Assembly: GCA_004335635.1 (NCBI GenBank) | Contig: QAXH01006740.1 | Span: 6,819 to 62,350, forward strand | Length of the DNA: 55,532 nucleotides | DNA from: Chloromonas sp. AAM2 | Lineage: Eukaryota > Chlorophyta > Chlorophyceae > Chlamydomonadales > Chlamydomonadaceae | Reading direction: 5' to 3' | In this document: in pieces, positions 36,901-47,756 of the stretch | How the letters are laid out: each line of letters begins with the position of its first letter | Numbering within the stretch: the stretch's first letter is position 1 | The notes under the pieces: generated by a model | The model's database searches: none | The model's input: only the letters and a program-made list of their open reading frames with translations | Told to the model about the DNA's origin: nothing | Made by a program: the position numbers and the translations under genes

Positions 36901-39900
36901 AAATCCAGTGCCCAACACATTCCAAATAAACAGACGCCGTTGGTTGACGTACTTGAAGGCCCAGTGGACCAGACAAACTAACTTCAAATTAAAATTAATA
37001 ATTAATTCAAAATTAACTTTGTGAGACGTCAGTGATGTGTTGCCTCGGCTTAAACAGCGACTAATTCCCTACTCAGGCTCCTTGACTGATGGACCCACCT
37101 GAACCCCATGTGATGGACCCACCTGAACCCCATGTGATGGACCCACCTGAACCCCATGTGATGGATCCACCTGAACCTCATGTGATGGGACCCACCTGAA
37201 CCCCATGCGATGGCCCCACCTGAACCCCATGTGATGGACCCACCTGAACCCCATGTGATGGACCCACCTGAACCCCATGTGATGGATCCACCTGAACCTC
37301 ATGTGATGAGACCCACCTGAACACCATGTGATGGACGCACCTGAACCCCATGGACACGAGGGAAGCCACAAGCACTTCATCCGCAGCAGGCGCTGCCGCA
37401 GCACCTCCACCCTGCGCCCCAGCCCCCGCCGCTGCCCCGCCCGCCCCCGCCCCCTGTCCCTGCGGCCCGTCCTCCTCGGGCTGCAGCTGCTCGCTGGGCT
37501 GGGGCCCGGGGGAGCGCAGGTGCTCGAGGTTTAGGCGCTCAGGCACGTCTACCTCAACCTCCATCTGCAAGGGAATGATAACGATAGTGACAGTAATGAT
37601 AGTCATAATCAACATGATAAAAAAGATGGCAATGATAATAATGTTGACGTCATGATGATATAAGCCTGGGCCAAGGCTGCGATGGCCCTGGGTGCAGGAC
37701 AGGCAAAGCCTAGCAGCTCAAGCAAAGGCCAGAGACATCACAAAGAGCCTAAGCCCCCACCAAAACTCAATGCCACATGCATTGGACGATGGTGGGTTGG
37801 CACTCCGGGGGCGCAAACACACGCTTGCTCCACCAACATAGGTCCTACCCACCTTCTTTGGCACCCAGCTCTCCGAGGTGTAGTACCTCCTGCAGCCAGA
37901 GACAAACACACAACCTTGACTTCAATTGCCTAAACGTGAAAAGGGCCCGATGGTCAGCTTGCTGCCTCACAATCCACCAAGTGATGCCTCACACCCCTGC
38001 AAGCTGGAATCCATTCAAGCCCTACCTGGCCGTTAAGCAATTCCAATACTGCCCAGTGCTGAGTGAAAGAAGAACCCACTGCATCAAGCGTTTGTATTCG
38101 TTGAAAAACGTTCGAAAAAACCGAATCCAATATCCCTTACTGAGCGCCACCACCTGTGTCTGTGCTTAGTGCAGGAACCAAAATCCCATCTCGTCATTGA
38201 TCGTATGTGTTCGTGCTAAGTGAAATATTGATATTTCTATTTCTTACTTGAGCGCCACCATGAGGAATGGCGGCAGGGTGGCGAAGCGCGAGCGCTTGGT
38301 AGCTGCGCAGCGCTTGCCCGCGGCCGCACTCCACACGTCTGACACGACCTCATCGCCCGCCCAGAAGGCAAGACACGCGGCGAACGGCACCTGAGGGCGT
38401 GTCAGACAGGAAGGCTCGGCTCAGGCATGGCTTACCGGCGTTTGTACAGATAAACCCTGTAATTTCATAGACCTCCTACCCGGCAGGGCATGACAAGAGA
38501 AGAGCAGCCATCAAAATCATGCAGTAAACAGGGAACTGGTGCACCAGGCAACAGTCAAGCACAGCAACTGCTCATAGCTTGCACACGATTAGAGCAGCCA
38601 TGTCACAGCTGCGTGCCAAACCAGGGCCAAATCTGGGTGCAAAGTTGTCGTGTGAACATATCCAGAATTGGGTTTTCATACTTGGTGTCCAAATCTGGAT
38701 CTGCCATGCATGAACGGTCCCTACCTGAGGCACGACCGGTTGTTCCTTCTCCGTCACCGACACCACCTGGCCCGTTTCCTGCGACCCGCCACTGACAGAC
38801 GCCCCGGTAGAGGCAGGGGGGGTGACGTCGACGGGCGCGGCGCCTATGTAGGCAGTGGCGTCCTCCGCTCGCAACCGCGCCCGACGCGCCTCGCGCTCCT
38901 GGACATAATGCGACACAACACACAAGATGTTTCGTACTGAACAGGCATGTCAATACCAACGGGACTGCCTCAGGCTTCCAAGCGCCCACGCATGACATGG
39001 CCACGGCAAATCTGGCCATACGCCTCGTGATCATGCGCCTGTGGGTGCGCACACGAACATGTGACGCGCAAGGATGAGCCGACCGAGTGAGCAAGGCAGT
39101 ATGTGGGGCCATTCATAACTGCTGCATCTTGCCTTGGCTCAGGCCAGGGCGGGCCAACCTACATGTCAATATGTATGTGCCTGCAAGTAAACGTGTGTGC
39201 TGATTGGGTTCAATCGATGTGCGTGGTATGCTCAATCATTGACCCCTCGTCTCAAAGAAAGCCGGATGCCCTCATCTTCATTTGTGTTAACCCACAATTT
39301 TTGGCATTTGGCCGCCGTCCCTCCCCCTCGCCACCCTTCACATGCTTCAACTGTGTTTGTGTGTTTGGCCCCATAGAACTCTGGCTGCCGGCCTCGCACC
39401 TTGTACGCGTCCACTGCCTCCTTGTTAGTTGCTGCGTCCAGCGGAATGTCCAGGCCCAGCCACTGTTCCTCATGGCTGGTGTAGCGCACGGCGCCCGTGT
39501 CCAGGCACTGAGAGCAGCACACGCACACGGGAGCAGGGGCAATCACTGCTGCCCAGTGGGCACCGTGGGGTAAAACATGAGAAGCCATGTAATGATGAGG
39601 ATGATGAGTGTGCACTTCAACAACCAATGCTGTTATCGTCTGGTGATCCAGATCGATACTGAAGGTCAGGACACAGACTGCAACACGCACAGCAAACCGA
39701 AACTGATCTGGGGAGTTGCCATTCATTGCACGCATGGACACGTCTGCAGTAGTCCTTCACGAAACACTTAAAAAAACTCTCTAGCAAAGGTCGCATAGCA
39801 TCCATCTGATGTCCATTAGCAGAGGGCGTAGCCCTGCTGTGCCCTTTATCAGCATGCCAGCAATGTATACAGCATGCCCTGCATATTTCACAGCCCCCTT

Positions 39901-42900
39901 GGCCCCCTTTGCCCCTGCCTTTTGCCCCTGCCCTTCCCCCGACCTGCACTCTGTCCTCCAGCTTGAATGTGAAGGCGGAGCGCGCGGGGGCGGTGCGCAC
40001 GTCCGTGGAGGACGCATCGACGTTCAGGCGCGCCGCATGGGTGTGCTCAGTTCGTGCCACCTAAAGCACCACCAGCACCACACAGCGTAATTGCAACACC
40101 ACACCGAGTTGTGTTGAAGCCAACCACATTTATACACATGCACAGCTTTTGGCAGGCTGGATCGGCCAGCGCAAATTGGTAGCATGACAACACATACAAC
40201 AGCCCGAGCACAGCTGTTTCCCACGACCTGCAATGCCTCCCAAACATACCGCAACGTAGCCTAGCCATTTCTGTACAACAGCTTCATCACACGCCCTTCC
40301 TTTTCCTCCAGGCTTAGTCAATGATAAGCCCATAGCTTGTTGCTAACCGAGGCTGAGTGAGGCAAGTGGGGTAGCCCTATTTCCCTACAGGGACATCGAC
40401 AAGCTCGTGACTGCCCGACCAGTGAGGCAAGTGTGCCTTACCAGTTCCATGATGTGTGCAAAGAACTCTAGCGCGTCCTGCTGCCTGCCGCTGGAGAACT
40501 CCGCATGGCCCCGCCCCACTAGGGTTTTGAAGGCCAGGGGGCGCACGGCGTGACTGCGCACCTCAGCATCCCCGGAGGCAGGCGCTGCTGCGGGGCGGGC
40601 GGCCGCACAAGTATTCCCAGTGATCATAGGAGTTAGTGGGTTTCTTTACATTATAGTCAAGTGCTTACACAAGGCTTGCAGCAGTCCAAATCATGCATGT
40701 CAACCATGGCATGAGGATAAATGCGGCAGAGCTCTAGAGGGGCCCCAGGCAGCAAGACAATATGGGCAAAGCACCTACCGCAGAGGTATCGTCAACCACC
40801 CAGCAGTGCAACAACAACCAAACCAGACCAGACCAAACTCGAGCCGCTGTGGTGCTAGCTGCAGCTGCAACAAACTCCCATGTCCTGGCAGTCCCTGATT
40901 GAATAGTATCACATGATACTCAGGCAACGACATGTGCAACAATGGCCAGCTTTGGTGACCTCCTTCCTCTACCCACCCCCACCTGGTGCTCCGTCCTCCT
41001 CCATGTGTGTGGGCGGGGCGAGGAAGCCGGTGCGGCCCTCGATCAGAGCCACGCCCATCTGCATGGACGGCAGCGCATGGGCCGCCACAGCACACGGCGA
41101 TAAGCATCATTGCATTGTGCAAACTTACATGGCATGCTGTCAGCTGCCCTAAAGGCTCATTCAATTCAGATGCCGCTCCGACTTCTTTTATGCCTCCATG
41201 TCCTACAACACTACACACCTCACTGAGCCCGCCCAAACACCCCTTAGATAGGCGAACACCAGGACTGATCTTTTTAAAACGGTATTCTGCTCAGCTGCAC
41301 AGCGCCACGAATGATGTGGTTGAAAATTTGATGTGAGAAACCTGAAATGATGATGGCGACACTCCTTTCGGCTTGCCTCTGTCCCCCACCTCTGCCGTAC
41401 ACAAGGGGCACCCACATGCATCCAGCGCAAATGCTGGCAAGCCAGGCCTGAGACAAGGATAGATACCGCCCCGGCCTGCCCTGTCCCTACCAATCAAATC
41501 ATGTTTATGTTACGCCCCAGGTTGATGTATAGAACACTGTTTTGGGCAATTTGCGAACGCCACGTAATGATGATGGCGACAACCCTGGCGGCCTGCTCTT
41601 CACGCCCTGACCTTCCAATCAAATGCTTCCACACAAGTTCGCCTTCCATGAATGGACAATGAAGATGAAGTATGGTTGCCCAACTATCTTGCCGATGTCT
41701 ACCTTTGCCATCTGTGCCGCCAAGTCGTCCGCCGGCTGCCCCGAGGCGCTCCGGAACACCGCAGCCGCACTGTCCGCGTACCGCTGACGAATGGAGGGAA
41801 CGAGCCACAGAGCCTGCACGTAAGATGTGGAATGACAATCCGAATGTGTCACTAGGTGGCAAAGTAGGCAGAGAGGACGATGCAAATGCAAGCTCAGTAG
41901 GTGAAGCTGACGCTCAATTGGTGACAATGGCAGCAAGGCACAGAGCCTGCACACCACAGGAGATCGAGTCGTTACAGGAGCCAGCACACAATGTTTCCCC
42001 GCTTTCATGCCCCGCTTTCATACAACACAAAGCGCCAAATCTACCCGCTTCTGCTTTGCGACGCTTCCGCTTTCAGCTTCCGCTTTCTGCTTCCGGTGGC
42101 CCTGGCACAAAGGCTAGCACATGCACATAGAAATCACAGCCCACCAGGAGCAGCCAAGCACAAGCCAAAGAGCCAGCATGCACGCCATAGGAGGGCAACG
42201 TGACTGTGGCACTTGGTGGCCAAACTAATGCTTCAACGAGCCCGCTCCAGTCACTTGTCTTAAACATGCAGACGCGTGTCTCGATGGGCATGGCTGGCTT
42301 CAGTTACTTTTGGCGGATGACGATACGTGTGCCTGTCTAATGACAGTTGCCAAGGCGACAAACCACGCGTACGTGTCTACCCAATCATGGTACATACGCC
42401 GGCCTGATGAAAAGCAGCTGCCTTTCCCGGATTGCAACAAGGCGAGGCACCTGTATGCCTCCACCTTCCCCCTGCTTGCCTGCATGACGCTGTTCATGTA
42501 GCACGAGTTGCCCAGGTTGATGAGTCCCGTGAAGCCGGGCCCAGCCACAGGCTTGAGCGCGCCGCCGCTCTCAGTGATGCGGCTGAACTCATAGCTCGCG
42601 TTCAGCTCCATCTGAAGCTCAGCCATGCTCTTCTCACTCTTCTCCATCTGTGAACAAACAAAAAGTCACACATCAACGTACATGATGTCTAGATAGTTAC
42701 TACAATGGTGGTTTGCGGCCTGGAGCATGCAGACTGTCTGTAAAGAACATCCAAGAGCACGTTAGTTTGTGGTGCTGTGCGGAATGGAACTATTTTGTGA
42801 ATGTGAGTACTGGCCACTGGAACTGCATGATGGTGGGTTTGCTTTCAGTGCCAAAGGCTGACCTTGCCGTCATATGTGCCGAGATCGATGTGCATGACTG

Positions 42901-45900
42901 CAAGCGCTGCACCTAGAAAGCACAGACCTAGCCAGTGTAGTCCTTCCCATGCGCGTGTCAAGTCCCTGTCTCATGCCTATGCATCCTTGCCAATCCGTTT
43001 GTACCTGCATCATGTTGATGCCCCAATGCGCCAGGTGCCTGTCCAGGTACGGGTCAAGCACCATGTCGTCCTCATCAGCAGCGTACCTGAAACACACATG
43101 TTGTTTTATACATCGACGTCATCAAGTTCAACAGTGCCGGGTTGGCAAAACAAAACACACTGACCGAAAGCCATTGAGGCAGTTCAAAAGTAGATGTGTT
43201 TGCTTGGCCCATACATGCGCGCTGTGGTGATGGTCAAAGGACTGGGAAAGCAAGTCCCAGAGTTCAGAACCTTGGCTTGAGCCCGCTCCCGCTTGCATGG
43301 CTGCGCGCTGCATCCTGTGACAAGCAGCCTCAGAGACTGACAGACACAACAGCAGTAGACGGCGTGTCTGCATATCCTCTCGTCCTTTCTATCCTTGCAG
43401 CCCCCCAACAACGACAACCAGCCTCAACGAGACTCACTATTCCCAGACTGTGACCAAACCCAGCCCGAACTCTTGCCCAAGCCTGCCTGATGGTCCCAAA
43501 CCAATTTCTGAATTAGAACAACTAGACCCTCAGGGCCTGGCTTGCATCCAGTTTTGCATTTTGGGGTGTTTGAGCAGGCAAGGCAGTATGACGTAATCAT
43601 TATATATGGTACGAATGTAGCACAATTGGTGATATGTATAGCATGATTGGTCACAGCTTGAGCCCCTCCCACCCGCACTCTACTGCACTCACGAGTAGAC
43701 GTCTGCGCCCCTGGGCGTGATGGTTCCCAGCTTCACCACCAGGGGGTACTTGCGCCCCGTGGCCTCGTAGTGGCGCAAAGCGCTGCCGTTGCCGCCCGTG
43801 CCGTCCCAGTTCTGCAGCGTGCAGGAAGGCATGCATGGAGAGTGCAGGAAGGCATGCATGGAGAGTGCAGGAAGACATGCATGGAGAGTGCAGGAAGGCA
43901 TNNNNNNNNNNNNNNNNNNNNNNNNNNNNNNNNNNNNNNNNNNNNNNNNNNNNNNNNNNNNNNNNNNNNNNNNNNNNNNNNNNNNNNNNNNNNNNNNNNN
44001 NNNNNNNNNNNNNNNNNNNNNNNNNNNNNNNNNNNNNNNNNNNNNNNNNNNNNNNCATGGAGAGTGCAGGAAGGCATGCATGGAGAGTGCAGGAAGGCAT
44101 GCATGGAGAGTGCAGGAAGGCATGCGTGGAGAGTGCAGGAAGACATGCATGGAGAGTGCAGGAAGACATGCATGGAGAGTGCAGGAAGGCGTGCATGGAA
44201 AGTGCAGGAAGGCATGCATGGAGAGTGCAGGAAGGCATGCATGCTCGGTATCACATGAAAGTCGCGAGGTTGTGCAATCATTCAGCTGCTTTTAGCGATC
44301 CCGTGTCGTGGATCATCAAAGCTGGTGAGCTGCAATGAGTCGCTTGCGGCCGATATGGTTCAAGTGGTGTGCTGACAATCCCACGAACGTCTTCAGTACC
44401 CTGGCTGCCTGGCCAGCCATTGCCTGCCATGCCGTTTCATTCCCAACTACCAATCTTCCGTCATCGCCATGTTGCGAGTCTCTGTTGCCAACACTCATTG
44501 GCAGCTGACCAGCAAAATGATCCACACCTAACCTGCTGCACCGTGCTGTGCATGCTACACCACGCTGCATGCTACACCAGGCTGTGCGCTACCCCACGCT
44601 GCATGTTCCAGCATGCCTCCCCGCCCACCTGTCGTCCCGAGCCGATGAAGCCCGTTGACAGGTTGAGCCACAGGTTCTCCGTGGCTCCCGTCTCCTCACA
44701 GCGCCAGTCCTTGGGGTTTGGGCTGATGCGCTTACCCTCCGCACTGAGCTGCAGCAGGTCGGCTGCGTAGCGGCTGACCCGCCTCTCCTCCTCCCAAACC
44801 GCAGCCGCATCACTCACGCTCACACTTTCATGAGCCTGGAACCAACAACAGGGGCAGGGGTCAGCAGGCACGCAGTGCTTGTGCAGCGAACATGGGGCGA
44901 GAGGGCAATGAGCACTCTGGGCGTACACATGCAGTGTGCAGCTGTACAGGCGAGCGGCCCACACCACAGCTGACTGTGTATTGAGATCACGTTTCTTGAC
45001 TACGTTACATGGGTGCATGCCATGCTGTGGTGGTACCGGTGTCGCCAGGCTGGCAACTGATTGTGCCCGTTATTGTACATCCGGAGCGCTTGTTCACGCT
45101 ATAAGGTTGCATTCAAGTCTCAAAGCGCATAGCAAACGAACAGTCGTTTCACTCCCTCTGTAGCAAGCTCTTGTGATCAGTGGCATGTGAATCTTCCGCC
45201 TGTGAAGATGATGTTGCACAGGGACACATGTGAGCGTGCCTCACCGTGACGGCAGCCAGGGCTTGCAGCACACGTTCAGGCAGGTCCTGGCAGGGCAGTG
45301 GGACGGTAGCCAGCGGCCCGCTGGGCCCCATCACCACCAGGGTCTGCTTCTTGTCCAGGGGTGTGCGCGGGGCGCCCCCCAGGGCCAAGCGCAGGCCACC
45401 GTCGCTGCCAGCGGCTAACTGAGCGGCGGCAGCGGCCTCGGCTGCAGCCTGCTCCTCTGGGGTAGGAGGAATCTGTACAATGCCACACACGTGTGCGACA
45501 GGTGACAGCCATGACTATGAACCAAGCTGTGCGATACCACTGAATGGGAACCGGACGGTTCAGCATGACAGCAGGACTGGCTGCTGTGTGCGAATGACAG
45601 CCACTGGCTGGGGTTGAAGGTCATACCGGGCAGATGGAGTGGCACGCGGCTAGCTGACCATGCTTACAAAAACCTGCTGGTAGCTGAAGTTTAGGTGTTA
45701 TCCACGTGTTTGGCAGTGTATGTGTGTGGGAAGGCGTATGAGGTTGCTGTGCAGGTGCATGCAGGCTTGATGGCATGAGACATGGCTGACAGCGGCTTAC
45801 CGGTGTCCATTTCTCATGCAGATACAGTGCGTTGTGGTTGCGCTCGTAATCAAGGGCCACGTACGCCTCCCCAAACCCCTGGGCACAGTAGAGCAACTTG

Positions 45901-46148
45901 GTGAGAGTAGCTGGCACATGCAATAGCCTCAACAAAGCATGCATGCACGCCTGAGCTGGGATTTGGCACCTGCATGGGCACCTGCGTACCTGGAAAGATG
46001 TCAGGTTGATGTATAGGCCCCCAGGAGATTCTGGCGTGTCGAAGCTGAACATGCACTCCTCCTTGTAAACCTTGTCTTGGTGGGTGGGCATACGCACGGC
46101 ATGCATGTGCATCCGCACCAGGCCCAAAGTCGCCTCATCGGCGGCCAT
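33957..46148 (-). CDS. UBP14: Ubiquitin C-terminal hydrolase, UBP14/USP5 (isopeptidase T) type
   Basis: Disassembles free polyubiquitin chains. 21 phase-matched exons, 914 residues: 46148-45990, 45878-45801, 45472-45245, 44835-44629, 43811-43693, 43086-43005, 42647-42480, 41813-41703, 41058-40983, 40587-40442, 40060-39944, 39507-39400, 38898-38725, 38390-38248, 37889-37853, 37564-37341, 36782-36631, 36053-35971, 34967-34856, 34494-34365, 34047-33957 (TGA). Order: N-terminal nUBP ([15 protein letters not shown]); an Ala-rich insert (about 88-135); ZnF-UBP (about 195-260, [21 protein letters not shown]); Cys box [13 protein letters not shown] with catalytic C340; [13 protein letters not shown]1 (about 713-757) and UBA2 (about 781-825), each split by an intron; His box CGHYVAH with H875; FNDEKV near the end. 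The catalytic triad looks intact. In the ZnF-UBP two expected zinc cysteines read T204 and S221; C201 and H238 remain. The exon 7 donor is GC. Two introns hold large minisatellites, one with an assembly gap. Confidence 0.96.
34621..34705. repeat. Dispersed repeat family 2 copy
   Basis: GCCATGCAAGAGACGAGG then ACCCTGAGCAAGCAAAAC, as at 4345. In the intron between exons 34967-34856 and 34494-34365 of the UBP14 gene. Confidence 0.75.
35307..35390 (-). repeat. Dispersed repeat family 1, copy C
   Basis: Reverse-oriented near-complete copy: TTTACACCAGGAAAGCCGTC through CCTACCCTGAGCAAGAAAGC. Lies in the intron between the two halves of UBA2, sense to UBP14, so its TGTAA is on the transcribed strand. 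Confidence 0.85.
37088..37345 (-). repeat. 24-bp minisatellite of repeated 5' splice sites, UBP14 intron 16
   Basis: Eleven units of about 24 bp (two are 25 bp) abut exon 37564-37341. On the gene strand each unit contains GGTTCAG|GTGG or a close variant, i.e. a copy of the exon-end/donor sequence; the outermost unit straddles the real junction at 37341. Units 4-5 and 9-10 share the same variants, indicating a five-unit higher-order duplication. Most units are 24 bp (8 codons), so the frame stays open for about 160 bases into the intron. Confidence 0.9.
41405..41490. repeat. Dispersed repeat family 2 copy (diverged)
   Basis: CCACATGCA, GCAAGCCAGGCCTGAGAC and GATACCGCCCCGGCCTGCCC follow the order of the copy at 4345; the GATACCGCCC...CCTACC part also resembles the CCTACCCTGAG end of family 1. 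In the UBP14 intron between exons 41813-41703 and 41058-40983. Confidence 0.55.
43819..44243. repeat. 23-bp minisatellite containing an assembly gap, UBP14 intron 4
   Basis: Units of 23 bp, core GTGCAGGAAGGCATGCATGG, run from next to the acceptor of exon 43811-43693 to 44243. Bases 43902-44055 are 154 N, so the true array length is unknown. Variant units (GAAGACATG, GCATGCGTGG) are scattered through it. Frames read through the array are artefacts. Confidence 0.95.
43902..44055. other. Assembly gap (154 N)
   Basis: Run of N inside the 23-bp minisatellite, most likely a collapsed or unresolved tandem array. Confidence 1.
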
Positions 46149-47756
46149 GGCGGAACAGCGAGTTTGTGGAAACAGTCACAAGACGACCGAACTCGCTATG
46201 GGATTTCTCCAAAACCCTTAGATCGTGTGAGCGATGATCTGCCACTAAGTTCTCTCTTGTATCACTGGCCACTATGTTATTTCTGGTACGGTGAGCAGAG
46301 ATTGTATCACGCCTCGAAATCCATCATTGTTCACAACAGAAAGGAGCCAGTACTTGGTTGCGGTTACGATCTGAATCAGATACTCAGATTCAGAGAATTG
46401 CTCTATTCAGACTGGCACACCGTACAATTGGCGCAAGAAGGCTGAAAGACTCCCATTTTCTCCAGTCGTGTGTCTGCTAGGGCATATAACTTAGCTGCCC
46501 TGAGAACGCCAACTACAGCTGTTTAAACAAAACTCTGGCCTGAAGCGAGCAGGTTGACACAAAAGAAGGTCTGCTGTCCCTGCTGCTTCCTGTCGTTGAT
46601 TTCGGCTAGACAGAAGCCATGCGTTACATAGGTCAATCAACGACAGTACTTCTTTTCATGGCACGCATGGACTCGTTCATGGAACGCTTAGACTCTTTCC
46701 ATGGCCCGCTTGACTAGCGCGCTTTGCCTGCGCCTTCTGTGCTCTGTCTCTCTACTCTTTTTCCTCTTTCAGCCCTGTTCCTTTCTGCCTTTGGGCCTGT
46801 TTCTTTCTTGTTTCTTCTAGCTCAGGGTAGGTCAGGGCGGTACACATCCCGTCCCGTGTCCCTTGACGGCTTCCCTGATGTAGCTGATCAATCAACCCAA
46901 AAGGCTACACAGAGGACCTGAGTCTAGCCTGCAACGAACGACACAAAACAAGCAAACATTTCATGCCAGACAGCACAATGGTGCGACATAAAGTCAGGAA
47001 ATCAGACCAAATGGCCACCGTTAGCAGGTAACTCGCTCTCTAGGCCACCTGCGGGACATCTAGCAGTCACAAGCTGTGGTGCAGAAGACCAGGGCACACG
47101 TAGAGAAACCACAGTGGTAGCAAGGCGCACTAGCACTGAACAACGCTTTCGCTGCTCTGCTCTCGTCTACTGTTGTCCCACAGCACCAGTGTAAGGCAGA
47201 GGAGCCACATACAAGCATGCGTGTCCGAGTCGATACCATGGCAACTGCAGCCTTTCTGTGACTCAAATCACAGCCAGGACCATATCCTTTCAGACCAGGC
47301 TGAACCGCATCATCTTGCATCCTGACATGGGCCTGAACTGGGTAAAGCAAGCTGCATGTACATCTCGTCAGAAGCTGGCCAGCAATCTTTACTGTAACTG
47401 CTGCTCTGGCCGCTGATCTGATTGCTGCCCTGTGGCCGCCTTTTGGCTACCGCGAGTGCTCGTCTCTACTGCATTGGCTGGCTGTAGCGCGCACAGCACA
47501 CGTAGCCACCGCGCTGACCGCAATCAACGTGAACAGCTCTGGAAACGAGACAGCTAACAACGACCAGAAACAGCCGAGGCTGTTCCTGCTATCGGCAAAG
47601 CCGCTGCTCTTGCTGCGGATGCTCCTGCAGCTTCAACTCCTTATTGCCGCAAGTAATCTTCCCACAAAAACTGCCGCAGCTTCTCTTGCTAATGGCACTG
47701 CTCTTGCCTTTGGCTGGTGCTCTGGCCGGTCGTCTGTTGCCACTTATGCTTGTGCT
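46149..47756. other. Spacer: promoter side of UBP14 and 3' side of the TRF4-type gene
   Basis: Both neighbours are on the minus strand. Contains three degenerate units beginning TTCATGG/TTCCATGG at 46656-46712, repeat family 1 copy D, and otherwise no coding exon I can support. No clear core promoter element seen upstream of the UBP14 ATG at 46148. Confidence 0.6.
46819..46883 (+). repeat. Dispersed repeat family 1, copy D
   Basis: Near-full copy, ending GACGGCTTCCCTGATGTAG (TGTAA lost by one change). About 50 bases of pyrimidine-rich 5' flank (46770-46818) also match the flank of copy A (2941-2980). Confidence 0.85.

Noticed and set aside
36631..37564. A third UBA domain encoded by the repeated octapeptide after the MGF motif
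   Set aside because: The repeat reading is intron minisatellite; exon 36782-36631 completes UBA1 in phase from the outermost donor.
43651..44338. Long repetitive ORFs on both strands across the gap
   Set aside because: Products of the 23-bp minisatellite and of translating N; the region is an intron of the UBP14 gene.
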